Shown here in pieces: positions 17,619-25,726 of a stretch of DNA of 64,000 nucleotides. The notes under the pieces are model-generated. The model did no database searches. It was not told the DNA's origin and saw only the letters and a list, made by a program, of their open reading frames with translations. Both the position numbers and the translations under genes were made by a program. Source of the DNA: an uncultured Prevotellaceae bacterium (lineage in GTDB: Bacteria > Bacteroidota > Bacteroidia > Bacteroidales > Bacteroidaceae); contig CACYJV010000003.1 in assembly GCA_902774815.1 (NCBI GenBank), forward strand, positions 124,001-188,000, written 5' to 3'. Positions within the stretch are counted from its first letter, which is position 1; each line of letters starts with the position of its first letter.

Positions 17619-18215
17619 ATGGAAACAATGAACGATTTCGAACTGGACAGCATGCGCCAGCAGATGGAAACCCTGAAGAAGAAGCTGGAGAAGCAGGAGA
17701 TTGTGAACGACCGAATCATCCGTCAGTCGATGAAGAAGACGGCCAGCAGCATCAGCACTCGCTACTACTTCATCATGGCACTTGGTATTTTGATGGTGCC
17801 CTATATGTATTTCGTTTTCTATGAGCACTTTGGGCTGTCGCTGGCCTTCAGCATTGCCAGTGGAGTATTTATGCTTGTGTGCACGGGTGCCACCTATTAT
17901 AATAGTCTGAACCTAAGCAATTCGAACATGATGCGTGGAAACCTGCTTGAAGTACGACGCAAGATGGCACGCGCAAAGAAGTTCGATGCCAACTGGCTCT
18001 TCTTCGGTATTCCTGCCGTCATCGTTTGGTTAGCTTGGCTGGGCTATGAGTTCTACCAGAAAGATGGCGACACTGCTTTGGCAATGATCATCGGCGCCGT
18101 CATTGGTGGTACGATTGGAGCCATCATCGGCTTCAGTATACACTTCAAGACACAGCGGCAGTATCAGGAAATCATCGACCAGATCGAGGACTTGGAGGAC
18201 GACGGCGATAGGTAA
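17619..18215 (+). CDS. Membrane protein paired with the ECF sigma factor
   Basis: About 198 residues. The N-terminal 40 residues form a charged coiled coil (MRQQMETLKKKLEKQEIVNDR) facing the cytoplasm; four hydrophobic spans follow (about 50-68, 74-92, 126-144, 152-172), then a coiled-coil tail ending in acidic residues. I recognise no family. The position directly after an ECF sigma gene suggests a membrane regulator of it, as in many Bacteroidetes sigma/membrane-protein pairs; direct anti-sigma activity is not shown by the sequence. Confidence 0.75.
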   Translation: METMNDFELDSMRQQMETLKKKLEKQEIVNDRIIRQSMKKTASSISTRYYFIMALGILMVPYMYFVFYEHFGLSLAFSIASGVFMLVCTGATYYNSLNLSNSNMMRGNLLEVRRKMARAKKFDANWLFFGIPAVIVWLAWLGYEFYQKDGDTALAMIIGAVIGGTIGAIIGFSIHFKTQRQYQEIIDQIEDLEDDGDR

Positions 18216-18317
18216 AAAGCTGTTAAAGGACAGAAAAACATCAGTTGGCGGTGGTGCATATGTGAAAAGAAATTTGTATTTTTGCCATCGAATTGCAAAA
18301 AACATCACATAACAGCT

Positions 18318-19052
18318 ATGAAAAGAATAAGTTTCTGGATGCTCGCCGCCATCTTTACCATCTGCGGCGCAATCAGTACGCAGGCACAAGTCATGAAGAC
18401 GGCCGACCTGGAGAAGTACGCCAAGGAGCGTTATGGCGACAAATGGCTCGACGCAGCAGCCAACATTGCAAGCAGTCTGACGCTCGACAAGAACGAGTCG
18501 CTCACCTATCAGCAAGTCATTGAAGCCCCTGGCAAGAGCCGCGAACAGCTTTACGTGGCGCTGAACTACTGGGCAACGGCCACGTTCAAGGACAAGCAGG
18601 CCATCACGCTGAACGATAAAGAGGCCGGATGCATCATTATCACGTCGACTCTGCCCAGTATCGCCGAGCATACGGGAACGCTTAACAAGTATTCGGTGAG
18701 CATTACGCCCATCATCCGACTCGACATCAAGGAAGGGCGTGTGCGAGTGACCTACACCGTGCAGACCTACGATGTCATGGCCGACATCAGCGGTGGATGG
18801 CTCAGTGCCATGGCGGCCGACGAGCGAACCTATGGCGACTCAAAGCGCAAGAAGGACGACAAGACCAACGCCTATCTCTACGACGAACAATGGGAGATAG
18901 CCCACCACTACCCCTTCGTGGAGAAAGATTCGAAGAAACGTACCTGCGCCAAGGCACTCGTCATGACACACGCCTACTCGAATGCCATCTTGGATAAGGT
19001 AGAAGAAGCCCTGAAGAATGGCATCGTGGGCAACGACGATGAAGACTGGTAA
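18318..19052 (+). CDS. DUF4468-type exported protein
   Basis: About 244 residues with a signal peptide (MKRISFWMLAAIFTICGAISTQAQ). The region YVALNYWATATFKDKQAITLNDKEAGCIIITSTL followed by VTYTVQTYDV fits the DUF4468 lipocalin-like or TBP-like fold, expected in the periplasm. A TATTTTTG promoter element lies at 18277-18284. The C-terminus (DKVEEALKNGIVGNDDEDW) is acidic. Function unknown. Confidence 0.8.
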   Translation: MKRISFWMLAAIFTICGAISTQAQVMKTADLEKYAKERYGDKWLDAAANIASSLTLDKNESLTYQQVIEAPGKSREQLYVALNYWATATFKDKQAITLNDKEAGCIIITSTLPSIAEHTGTLNKYSVSITPIIRLDIKEGRVRVTYTVQTYDVMADISGGWLSAMAADERTYGDSKRKKDDKTNAYLYDEQWEIAHHYPFVEKDSKKRTCAKALVMTHAYSNAILDKVEEALKNGIVGNDDEDW

Positions 19053-19105
19053 GCGAGACGCTGGAGAAAAACTGCAATCATTATTTCATCTTATAAGTAA
19101 AAACT

Positions 19106-21274
19106 ATGAAAAAAATACTTTCTCTTTGGTTCATGCTGGCCGTTGCCTTGGTGGCAATGGCTCAGGGGAAGCTGACCCCGCAGGCACAAATCAGCATTGC
19201 GAAACAAAAGACCCACACCACTCACGGCGGCCGTCAGCTGGCTCCCACTGAGGGCGGAAAGAAGGTGATGCTCGTGGTGAAGGTTTCAGCCGAGAACGCT
19301 GCCCAGACCTTCCGCCAGATGAAGGCTGCCGGTGCCGTGGTGCGCACGAAGCTGGGCCAGCAGGCCACCGTGAGTATTCCCGCCGACAGCGTGCCCGCAC
19401 TGGAGCGCATCAAGGGCGTGCTGCGCATCGACTCGGGCCACAAGGGTCGCCTGAAGACCGACAAGGCCCGCCAGGCCACGGGTGTCAGCCTGCTGAACGG
19501 CCCAACGCTGCCCGACGGCGCCACCCTCTACTCGGGCAAGGGCGTGAATATCTGCCTCATCGATGCTGGCATCGACTTCCAGCACCCGGCCTTCAAGGAC
19601 AGCCTGGGCCGCAGCCGCATCAAGTGTGTCTATCTGAACAACAGCGACGAGGGCCGCAAGTTCACCGTGAGCGACCCCGAGGCGGGCGACTACACCTTCC
19701 CCGGTTCGGTGTTCGACACGCCGGAGCTCATAGCCAGTCTGACCACCGACATGAGCGGTGAATACCACGGCACCCACACCGCAGCCATTGCCGCAGGCAC
19801 CCTCTCGCCGCAGGGATTTGGCGGTATGGCACCCGATGCCGACCTGGTGCTCATTCCCGCAGGATACTTCGACGAGGACCTCTATGACGATGAAGAAGAC
19901 GTCATTGAGGAAGCCATCGCCTTTGCCGTGGCCTATGCCAACCAGAGCGACCAGCCCACCGTGCTGAGCGCCAGCCTGAACAGCCACGCCGGAGCCCACG
20001 ACGGTTCGAGCAGCGTCACACAGGCCATCGAGGCTGCCTCGGAGAGCCTCATCCCCGTGTTCTCGGCAGGCAACGAGGGCGGCTACCCCATCCACCTCTA
20101 CCAGAAGTTCACGTCGGACAAGAAATCGGTGAAGACGCTCATGCTGGGCATCACTGACGATAATTCGGGACTTCACGAAATGATGAACATGATCAATGTG
20201 ACGGGCATCACCCGCACGGGTAGCCAGGTGAGCGTGCAGCTCACACTGAAATCGGTTTCCAAAATGGGATCGCTGAAGACCGTGTGGCAGTCGGAGCCCG
20301 TCACCGCCACGCTGGGCGGCGACATGGAGTCGCAGATTGTTTCGAGCGACGACGACACCACGCTGGGCAAATACTTCGACGGCGAGGTGGCACTGGCAGC
20401 AGGTGACAATGGCGACGGCCGACTGGCTGTCAGCGTCATGGCAGAAGGTGGCACCGACCCGACTGGAATGATCCAGATGTATCTCTTCGAACTGACTATC
20501 AGCGGCGAGGACGGCACCGAAATCGACCTCTGGGACGACTATGCAGGCTTTGGCGGCAGAAACTACCTCGGACTGTCAGGCTACGAAGACGGCGACAGCG
20601 ACATCTCGAGCGGCGACTGGACTTCGACCGACCGCGTCGTCAGCGTGGGAGCCTACTGCACCAACACGCTGCAGCGCGACTACGATGGAACCACCACCGA
20701 CACCTCCAAGCCTGAGAACGAGGACGAAGAGCCCTTCGTGCTCGACGACATTGCCTGGTTCTCCAGCTACGGCGAGTCGTTCAACGGCGTCGCACAGCCC
20801 ACGGTCTGCGCGCCGGGCGTCAACATTGTGTCGGCCATGAGCCAGTATGCCTTCAGCGATGACGCCGACGAGAGCATGCTCTGGCAGGGTGGCGCCTACA
20901 CCGCCGAGAGCGGCACGTCGATGGCCTGCCCCGTGGTGGCCGGCATCGTGGCACTGTGGCTCGAGGCAGCACCCACCCTTTCGCTCGACGAAGTGAAGGA
21001 AGTGATGGCCAACTCGTCTGACAACGACAACTTCACATCCAGCAACCCCATTCGCTGGGGCTACGGCAAAATCAACGCCAAAGGCGGCATCGACTACATC
21101 AACGCCAGCATCAGCGGCATCGCCAACAACACAGCAAATAGCAGCAGTCTGACCGACGACGGCATCTACGACCTGAGCGGACGCAGAGTCTCGGTGTCCT
21201 CTGCCTCCTCAGTGACCTCCGTGCTCCCCAAGGGCATCTACGTGCACAACGGCCGCAAGTTTGTGGTGAAGTAA
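19106..21274 (+). CDS. Secreted subtilisin-family (S8) serine protease
   Basis: A 722-residue exported protease. After the signal peptide (MKKILSLWFMLAVALVAMAQ) comes a propeptide-like domain (about 30-130), then the catalytic domain with Asp153 (LIDAGID), His221 (HGTHTAAIAAG) and Ser605 (SGTSMACPVVAG). A large insert separates His from Ser, as in lactocepin-like S8 enzymes. The C-terminus has IYDLSGRRVSV and ends LPKGIYVHNGRKFVVK, a tail common on Prevotella surface proteins and resembling type IX sorting signals. The gene is more GC-rich and acidic than its neighbours, which may reflect its secreted product. Confidence 0.95.
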   Translation: MKKILSLWFMLAVALVAMAQGKLTPQAQISIAKQKTHTTHGGRQLAPTEGGKKVMLVVKVSAENAAQTFRQMKAAGAVVRTKLGQQATVSIPADSVPALERIKGVLRIDSGHKGRLKTDKARQATGVSLLNGPTLPDGATLYSGKGVNICLIDAGIDFQHPAFKDSLGRSRIKCVYLNNSDEGRKFTVSDPEAGDYTFPGSVFDTPELIASLTTDMSGEYHGTHTAAIAAGTLSPQGFGGMAPDADLVLIPAGYFDEDLYDDEEDVIEEAIAFAVAYANQSDQPTVLSASLNSHAGAHDGSSSVTQAIEAASESLIPVFSAGNEGGYPIHLYQKFTSDKKSVKTLMLGITDDNSGLHEMMNMINVTGITRTGSQVSVQLTLKSVSKMGSLKTVWQSEPVTATLGGDMESQIVSSDDDTTLGKYFDGEVALAAGDNGDGRLAVSVMAEGGTDPTGMIQMYLFELTISGEDGTEIDLWDDYAGFGGRNYLGLSGYEDGDSDISSGDWTSTDRVVSVGAYCTNTLQRDYDGTTTDTSKPENEDEEPFVLDDIAWFSSYGESFNGVAQPTVCAPGVNIVSAMSQYAFSDDADESMLWQGGAYTAESGTSMACPVVAGIVALWLEAAPTLSLDEVKEVMANSSDNDNFTSSNPIRWGYGKINAKGGIDYINASISGIANNTANSSSLTDDGIYDLSGRRVSVSSASSVTSVLPKGIYVHNGRKFVVK

Positions 21275-21344
21275 GCATGCTGCTGCATTTCCCGCCTGAG
21301 GCGGGCATTGCCATAGACCTGCAGAAACACTGCTTTATAAAAGG

Positions 21345-21381
21345 AAAATGAGTGAAATTGCTCGGCAATTTCACTCATTTT
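21345..21381. terminator. Bidirectional terminator between protease and U32 peptidase
   Basis: A perfect 16-bp stem (AAAATGAGTGAAATTG with CAATTTCACTCATTTT) around a 5-base loop, A-rich on the left and T-rich on the right, between convergent genes. A second small hairpin, CCCGCCTGAGGCGGG, is at 21291-21305. Confidence 0.92.
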
Positions 21382-21386
21382 GTTTA

Positions 21387-22766
21387 TCAAATCAACTCAT
21401 TTTCCTTCACCAGCTTAAAGAGCTTGTCGCTGGGACGCACCTTCTCGGGCACAGGTATGGCGACGCGAGTGCCCTGCGGCGTGACTTCTACAGGATGCCC
21501 ATCGTTGTCGTGAATCTCTGTGGCAGTGAGATAAAGGGCACCCGTTGTGGGTCCAGTGACGAGCAACTTGTCGCCCACTTTGAACGTGTTGGCATCAACG
21601 GTGAACTCAGCCACGCCAATCTTCGAGAAGTATTTCATGCCGCGTCCGATGTAGACCTTCCTTTCAGTGGCGCACGATCCATAGACTTTATTCCACTCGC
21701 CAAGGCGCTGACCTTGGTAGTAGCCATCCCAAAAGCCGCGGTTGAACACCGTTGCAAGGCGCTCGTCCCACTCGTCTTTGCGGGCTTCGGTGAAGAGAGG
21801 CTCGGGCCCCTGACACCCACCCCCAACCCCTCCCGAGGGGAGGGGAGTTTGATTAGCTATTGCTGAAGAAAGGGTATCCAGACTCCCCTCCCCTCGGGAG
21901 GGGTTGGGGGTGGGTCTTTGGGCATCGGCCACGACGGCCTGAATGGCCTCTTTGTAGCATTTGACGACCGTGTATACGTATTCCGGACCGCGTGCACGGC
22001 CTTCTATCTTGAACACCCGCACGCCGGCTCGCATCAGTCTGTCGATGAAGCGGATGGTCTTCAGGTCCTTTGGACTCATCAGATACTTATTGTCAACCTC
22101 AATTTCGTTGCCTGTCTCAGCATCAGTGAGGATGTAGCTGCGGCGGCAAATCTGAATACATTCGCCACGATTGGCCGAACGATTGGCATCGTGCAGACTC
22201 ATATAGCACTTTCCTGAAACCGCCATGCACAACGCTCCGTGGCAGAACATCTCGATGCGCACCAGCTCACCACGAGGTCCACGCACCTGCTGTTCCACGA
22301 TTTGGCGATGAATCTCGCTGACTTGTTCGATGGTCAGCTCACGTGCCAGCACCACAACGTCGGCAAACTGGGCATAGAACTTTAGCGCCTCGATGTTCGA
22401 AATGTTCAGTTGCGTCGACAGATGCACCTCCACGCCCTGTTGAATGCAATACTGCATGACGGCCACATCACATGCAATGACAGCCGATATGCCTGCATCG
22501 CGTGCCGCATCGACTATGTGATGCATAGTCGGAATGTCGCCATCATAGATGATCGTGTTCACGGTCAGATAGGTCTTCACGCCCACCTCCTGGCACGTCT
22601 GCGCAATTTCGTGCAGGTCGTCGATGGTAAAATGGTTAGCCGAATGGCTGCGCATGTTCAGCTGTCCGATACCGAAATAGACGCTGTCGGCCCCTGCCTT
22701 GATGGCTGCCGCCAATGAATCGCGCGAGCCAACGGGTGCCATGATTTCAAAGTCTTTTACGTTCAT
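21387..22766 (-). CDS. U32 family peptidase or hydroxylation protein (YegQ/RlhA type)
   Basis: Collagenase-like U32 protein of about 459 residues; relatives act as peptidases or in tRNA and rRNA hydroxylation. Motifs: MAPVGSRDSLAAAIKAGADSVYFG, VHLSTQLNISN, and the U32 signature EMFCHGALCMAVSGKCYMS with conserved cysteines. A 101-bp inverted-repeat cassette (21815-21915) is translated within the gene as roughly RPTPNPSRGEG, a linker, then TPLPSGGVGGG. I start it at 22766 because the TACCTTTG promoter element at 22801-22794 lies downstream of the other ATG at 22820. Its exact substrate is unknown. Confidence 0.9.
   Translation of the reverse strand: MNVKDFEIMAPVGSRDSLAAAIKAGADSVYFGIGQLNMRSHSANHFTIDDLHEIAQTCQEVGVKTYLTVNTIIYDGDIPTMHHIVDAARDAGISAVIACDVAVMQYCIQQGVEVHLSTQLNISNIEALKFYAQFADVVVLARELTIEQVSEIHRQIVEQQVRGPRGELVRIEMFCHGALCMAVSGKCYMSLHDANRSANRGECIQICRRSYILTDAETGNEIEVDNKYLMSPKDLKTIRFIDRLMRAGVRVFKIEGRARGPEYVYTVVKCYKEAIQAVVADAQRPTPNPSRGEGSLDTLSSAIANQTPLPSGGVGGGCQGPEPLFTEARKDEWDERLATVFNRGFWDGYYQGQRLGEWNKVYGSCATERKVYIGRGMKYFSKIGVAEFTVDANTFKVGDKLLVTGPTTGALYLTATEIHDNDGHPVEVTPQGTRVAIPVPEKVRPSDKLFKLVKENELI
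21815..21915. repeat. Palindromic GC-rich repeat pair in frame inside the U32 gene
   Basis: Two 34-bp arms (21815-21848 and 21882-21915) are exact inverted repeats around a 33-bp spacer. The left arm begins ACCCACCCCCAACCCC and ends GGGGAGGGGAGT. The whole cassette is open in the U32 frame and adds about 33 residues between conserved parts of the protein. A close copy of one arm lies within bamA. Confidence 0.95.
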
Positions 22767-22793
22767 GGGTTGAATATTCTTGTTATTTGCGTG

Positions 22794-22852
22794 CAAAGGT
22801 ACAACTTTTTTTTCATTCACTTTCCGAAAGTGAACTTATTTCATTACCTTTG
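22794..22852. promoter_or_regulatory. Divergent promoters around a 19-bp palindrome
   Basis: TACCTTTG reads leftward at 22801-22794 (U32 peptidase) and rightward at 22845-22852 (papain-like lipoprotein). Between them TTCACTTTC-C-GAAAGTGAA (22816-22834) is a perfect 9-bp inverted repeat around one base. On the plus strand TTTC inside the palindrome is 20 bp from the -7 element, so a regulator here could control both genes. Confidence 0.75.
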
Positions 22853-22885
22853 TATCGTCAAAGCACATCAAACGACCATAAGAGG

Positions 22886-23956
22886 ATGAATAAACAAAGG
22901 TTTAGTCCTGTCACTTTCGCCACCATACTGGCAGCCCTGTTGCTGCTACAGGCATGCACGAGGCCGCAGAAACACGTCCCATCGACCGACGAAAAGACCG
23001 CGTTCGTCGACGAGGTGCGCCTGCCTGCAACGCCCGTGAAGCAACAAGGCAAGAGCGAACTGTGCTGGATCTACGCCATGTTGGCCACCATTGAGACCGA
23101 GCACCTGGTGCGAGGCGACTCCGTGAACCTGTCGCCAACCTATCTGCTTCGGTGCCTTCTCGACGAACAAGCCCCGCAACTCTACTTCGATCGCAACCAC
23201 TCGCCACGCTCACTTCGCGGCATGAGCACGATGACGCTTGACCTTCTGAGTCGCCATGGCGTTCATCCCTACGACTACTATCACGGACACGAGCATCCAA
23301 ACACGCATGTACTGGCACGCCGGCTGGCCCAGTTGGCACGCGCCTCGGCTGCCCAGCGCACGGGTTTGAAGGCCTATCAGGACAAGGTCGGGCAACTGCT
23401 CGACGACGAACTGGGGTTCATGCCCCGCTATGTCCACATGCTTGGTGCCGAATACACGTCGCTGGAGTTTGGCCATAGCGTGTGTATGGACGACGAATAC
23501 GAGGCACTGACCTCGTTCACCCACCACCCTTGGGGCGAGCGTTTCGCCCTGGAAGTGCCCGACAATCAATGGGGCGACGAGTTTCTGAACGTGCCTGTCG
23601 ACACGCTGATGGCCCGCATCGACCGCTCATTGCAGCAAGGTCATCCCGTCTGTTGGGAGGGTGACATCAGCGAAACGGGTTTCTCGTTTGCCGAAGGCGT
23701 TGCCGACCTCGCGTTGGAGGTACCCAACGACGGCAGCAAACAGCATGTCCAGCTGTTGCGACAGCAGCAGTTTGAGCGTCTGCAGACCACCGACGACCAC
23801 TGCATGGCACTCGTAGGACTGGCCCACGACCGTCAGGGACGCCGCTTCTACCTGGCCAAGAACTCCTGGGGGCGCCACAATCGCTATGGCGGATACATGT
23901 ATCTCTCGGCCGATTACGTGCGGTTGAAGACGCTATGCATCGTCGTTAAAAGGTAA
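22886..23956 (+). CDS. Papain-like (C1 family) cysteine peptidase lipoprotein
   Basis: A lipoprotein: the signal peptide ends with the lipobox LLQAC about 23 residues after the ATG at 22886, so it should be anchored in a membrane. The C1 catalytic residues are visible as Cys60 (GKSELCWIYAML), His305 (DDHCMALVG) and Asn326 (KNSWGRHNRYGGYMYL). The Gln of the oxyanion hole is probably in TPVKQQGKS. It resembles the bleomycin hydrolase branch. The upstream in-frame ATG at 22787 lies before the promoter and is not used. Substrate unknown. Confidence 0.92.
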   Translation: MNKQRFSPVTFATILAALLLLQACTRPQKHVPSTDEKTAFVDEVRLPATPVKQQGKSELCWIYAMLATIETEHLVRGDSVNLSPTYLLRCLLDEQAPQLYFDRNHSPRSLRGMSTMTLDLLSRHGVHPYDYYHGHEHPNTHVLARRLAQLARASAAQRTGLKAYQDKVGQLLDDELGFMPRYVHMLGAEYTSLEFGHSVCMDDEYEALTSFTHHPWGERFALEVPDNQWGDEFLNVPVDTLMARIDRSLQQGHPVCWEGDISETGFSFAEGVADLALEVPNDGSKQHVQLLRQQQFERLQTTDDHCMALVGLAHDRQGRRFYLAKNSWGRHNRYGGYMYLSADYVRLKTLCIVVKR

Positions 23957-24029
23957 AAGGGTAAAAAAGTAAAAAGGGGAAAGGATAAGGAAGGGGTAAA
24001 AAGGGAAAAAGTAATAAGGTAAAAAGGAC
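23957..24029 (+). repeat. Purine-only GGTAAAAAGG-type repeats
   Basis: A tract of about 70 bp of degenerate GGTAAAAAG units (AAAGGTAAAAGGGTAAAAAAGTAAAAAGG and so on) between the C1 peptidase and the HAD gene. No promoter consensus is visible. It may be a remnant of repeat expansion. Confidence 0.75.
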
Positions 24030-24035
24030 AAGAAC

Positions 24036-24683
24036 GTGACCAAAAAGATACTGATTTTGGACTTCGACGGGACATTGGCCGACACGCGCCACATCATCGT
24101 TACGACCATGCAGCAGACCATTCAGGCTCTCCATCTGCCTCAGCGGACCGACGACGAGTGTGCTGCCATGATTGGATTGCCACTCAGCGAGACTTTCCGG
24201 ACGCTCATTCCAATGGACGAAAGCATGTCCCTGCAATGTGCAGCGATCTACCGTCGGCTGTTCGATGAAAACAATGTGCCAGGCGCAGTGCCCGTCTTTC
24301 CCAACGTTGTCGACACCCTCTGCCGCCTTCACGAGCGTGGTATCGTCATCACCATTGCCAGCAGTCGCTCGCATGCCTCATTGGCCGACTTCGTCCAAAG
24401 GATGCATTTGGACAGCTACATCAGCTACGTTCTCGGTGCCGACGATGTCAGTCTGGCCAAGCCTCATCCTGAGCCAGTGCTGAAAACCCTGCGCGAACTG
24501 GGGTTCGAGGCTGCCGAAGCGGTGGTCGTTGGCGATACGACGTTCGACATAGACATGGGCCGACGGGCTGGAGCTGCTACCGTTGGCGTCACCTATGGCA
24601 ATGGAACGCGAGAGCAGTTGGAGGCCCACGAGGCCGACATCGTTATCGATGACTTTGCCCAGTTGCTGCCCCTCTTCGACTGA
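24036..24683 (+). CDS. HAD-family phosphatase (phosphoglycolate phosphatase-like)
   Basis: Haloacid dehalogenase superfamily hydrolase of 215 residues starting at GTG 24036. Motif I is LDFDGTLADT (Asp nucleophile), motif II ITIASSR, motif III the lysine of SLAKPHPEPVL, and motif IV VVGDTTFDIDMGRRAGA. The cap domain and length fit the phosphoglycolate or beta-phosphoglucomutase-like subgroup; the actual substrate cannot be told from sequence. Confidence 0.9.
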   Translation: MTKKILILDFDGTLADTRHIIVTTMQQTIQALHLPQRTDDECAAMIGLPLSETFRTLIPMDESMSLQCAAIYRRLFDENNVPGAVPVFPNVVDTLCRLHERGIVITIASSRSHASLADFVQRMHLDSYISYVLGADDVSLAKPHPEPVLKTLRELGFEAAEAVVVGDTTFDIDMGRRAGAATVGVTYGNGTREQLEAHEADIVIDDFAQLLPLFD

Positions 24684-25031
24684 TTCCTGTGCTCTTGACT
24701 GCCTGTCGCAATGGTTTCGTCCTACAAAAGCTATGGCTTTCCACTTCTAAAGTAATGCTTTTCCACCTCTAAAGCAATGCCTTTGTACCTCTAAAGCTAT
24801 GCTTTACTACCCTCTATAGCATAGCTTTACTACCCTATAAAGCTATGCTTTGGCACCTCTGTCCCAATGTCTTTGCAGAGCCATTGCCATGCCTTCCAAA
24901 CATAATACCGTCGCGATGCCATCGCGTTACCATCGTCATGTCGTGAACAACGCATTTTCCTGCCTATGAGGTTACTTTTTGTTAAAAACACAAACAGTGT
25001 GCCATTTTCGGAATATTCTTCGTATTTTTGC
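24684..25031. repeat. Intergenic region with six 21-24-bp tandem repeats
   Basis: This roughly 350-bp gap has no gene I can support. From 24727 to 24861 it holds six imperfect units of the form AAAGCTATGCTTTnCTACCTCT, each with a small palindrome (AAAGC-TAT-GCTTT); a seventh unit is too degraded to count. The spacing is too tight for CRISPR spacers. A TATTTTTG promoter element at 25023-25030 serves the next gene. Confidence 0.85.
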
Positions 25032-25049
25032 ATGATAATAGCGACGATT

Positions 25050-25718
25050 ATGGCAACAAAACATTCGCAATGGTCTGACGACTACTGGTTGCTCCTGATG
25101 CAACTCTACCTGAAGAAGCCCGTTGGAGTGAAGGCTCTCTATTCGCGTGGGATGGTCAATCTGGCGCTGGAGCTGCACATTCCGCCACAGTTCCTTTACG
25201 AACAGATGTTCCGACTGCGCACTATCGACACGCCGCGCATGGAGAAACTATGGGCCGACTACGGCAATAACCCTCGCCGACTGAGCCGAGGAGTGAAGCT
25301 GTTGCGGCAGAAGCTGGGCTTCCGTGAGCTTTTTTTCGATGGCGTTGAGATAAACGAGACGTGGGAGAAGGACTTCAAACCGGTGGACATCGGCGACCAA
25401 CAGCTCAGCGATATGCCTCATCCGCCTACGCCAGCCATGCTCATTCTCATCCTCGACCTCTACTTCAGGCTGACGCCATCGACCATGGTTGCCGAGACGC
25501 CGGAGGTGCAAGAACTGGCCCGACTCATCAAGATGCGTACGCAAGAGGTGGTCGACATCATGGAAATCTACCAGTTCTGCGACCCCTATTTGAAGCGTGC
25601 CGACTTCGTCATGAGCCCCTTGCTGGGTCCCTGCCAGCAGATTTGGCAGCGCTATGGCAATGGTTCGCCGCAACAACTGGCAGCGTTTGCTGCCCAGTTG
25701 AAGGACTATTTCAAATAA
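25050..25718 (+). CDS. Uncharacterised protein upstream of rpoN
   Basis: About 222 residues, soluble, with WSDDYWLLLMQLYLKKPVGVKALYSRGMVNLALELHIPPQFLYEQMFRLR at the N-terminus and several further helices. I know it only as a conserved Bacteroidetes hypothetical protein. It ends 8 bp before rpoN and so is probably cotranscribed. Start at 25050 (MATKHSQW) or 25032; both lie just after the -7 element at 25023-25030. Helix-rich content could mean a DNA- or protein-binding role, but there is no direct evidence. Confidence 0.7.
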   Translation: MATKHSQWSDDYWLLLMQLYLKKPVGVKALYSRGMVNLALELHIPPQFLYEQMFRLRTIDTPRMEKLWADYGNNPRRLSRGVKLLRQKLGFRELFFDGVEINETWEKDFKPVDIGDQQLSDMPHPPTPAMLILILDLYFRLTPSTMVAETPEVQELARLIKMRTQEVVDIMEIYQFCDPYLKRADFVMSPLLGPCQQIWQRYGNGSPQQLAAFAAQLKDYFK

Positions 25719-25726
25719 AAAGCACT

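Noticed and set aside
24727..24861. CRISPR array
   Set aside because: Repeats are contiguous with no spacers and vary in each unit; no cas gene is nearby.
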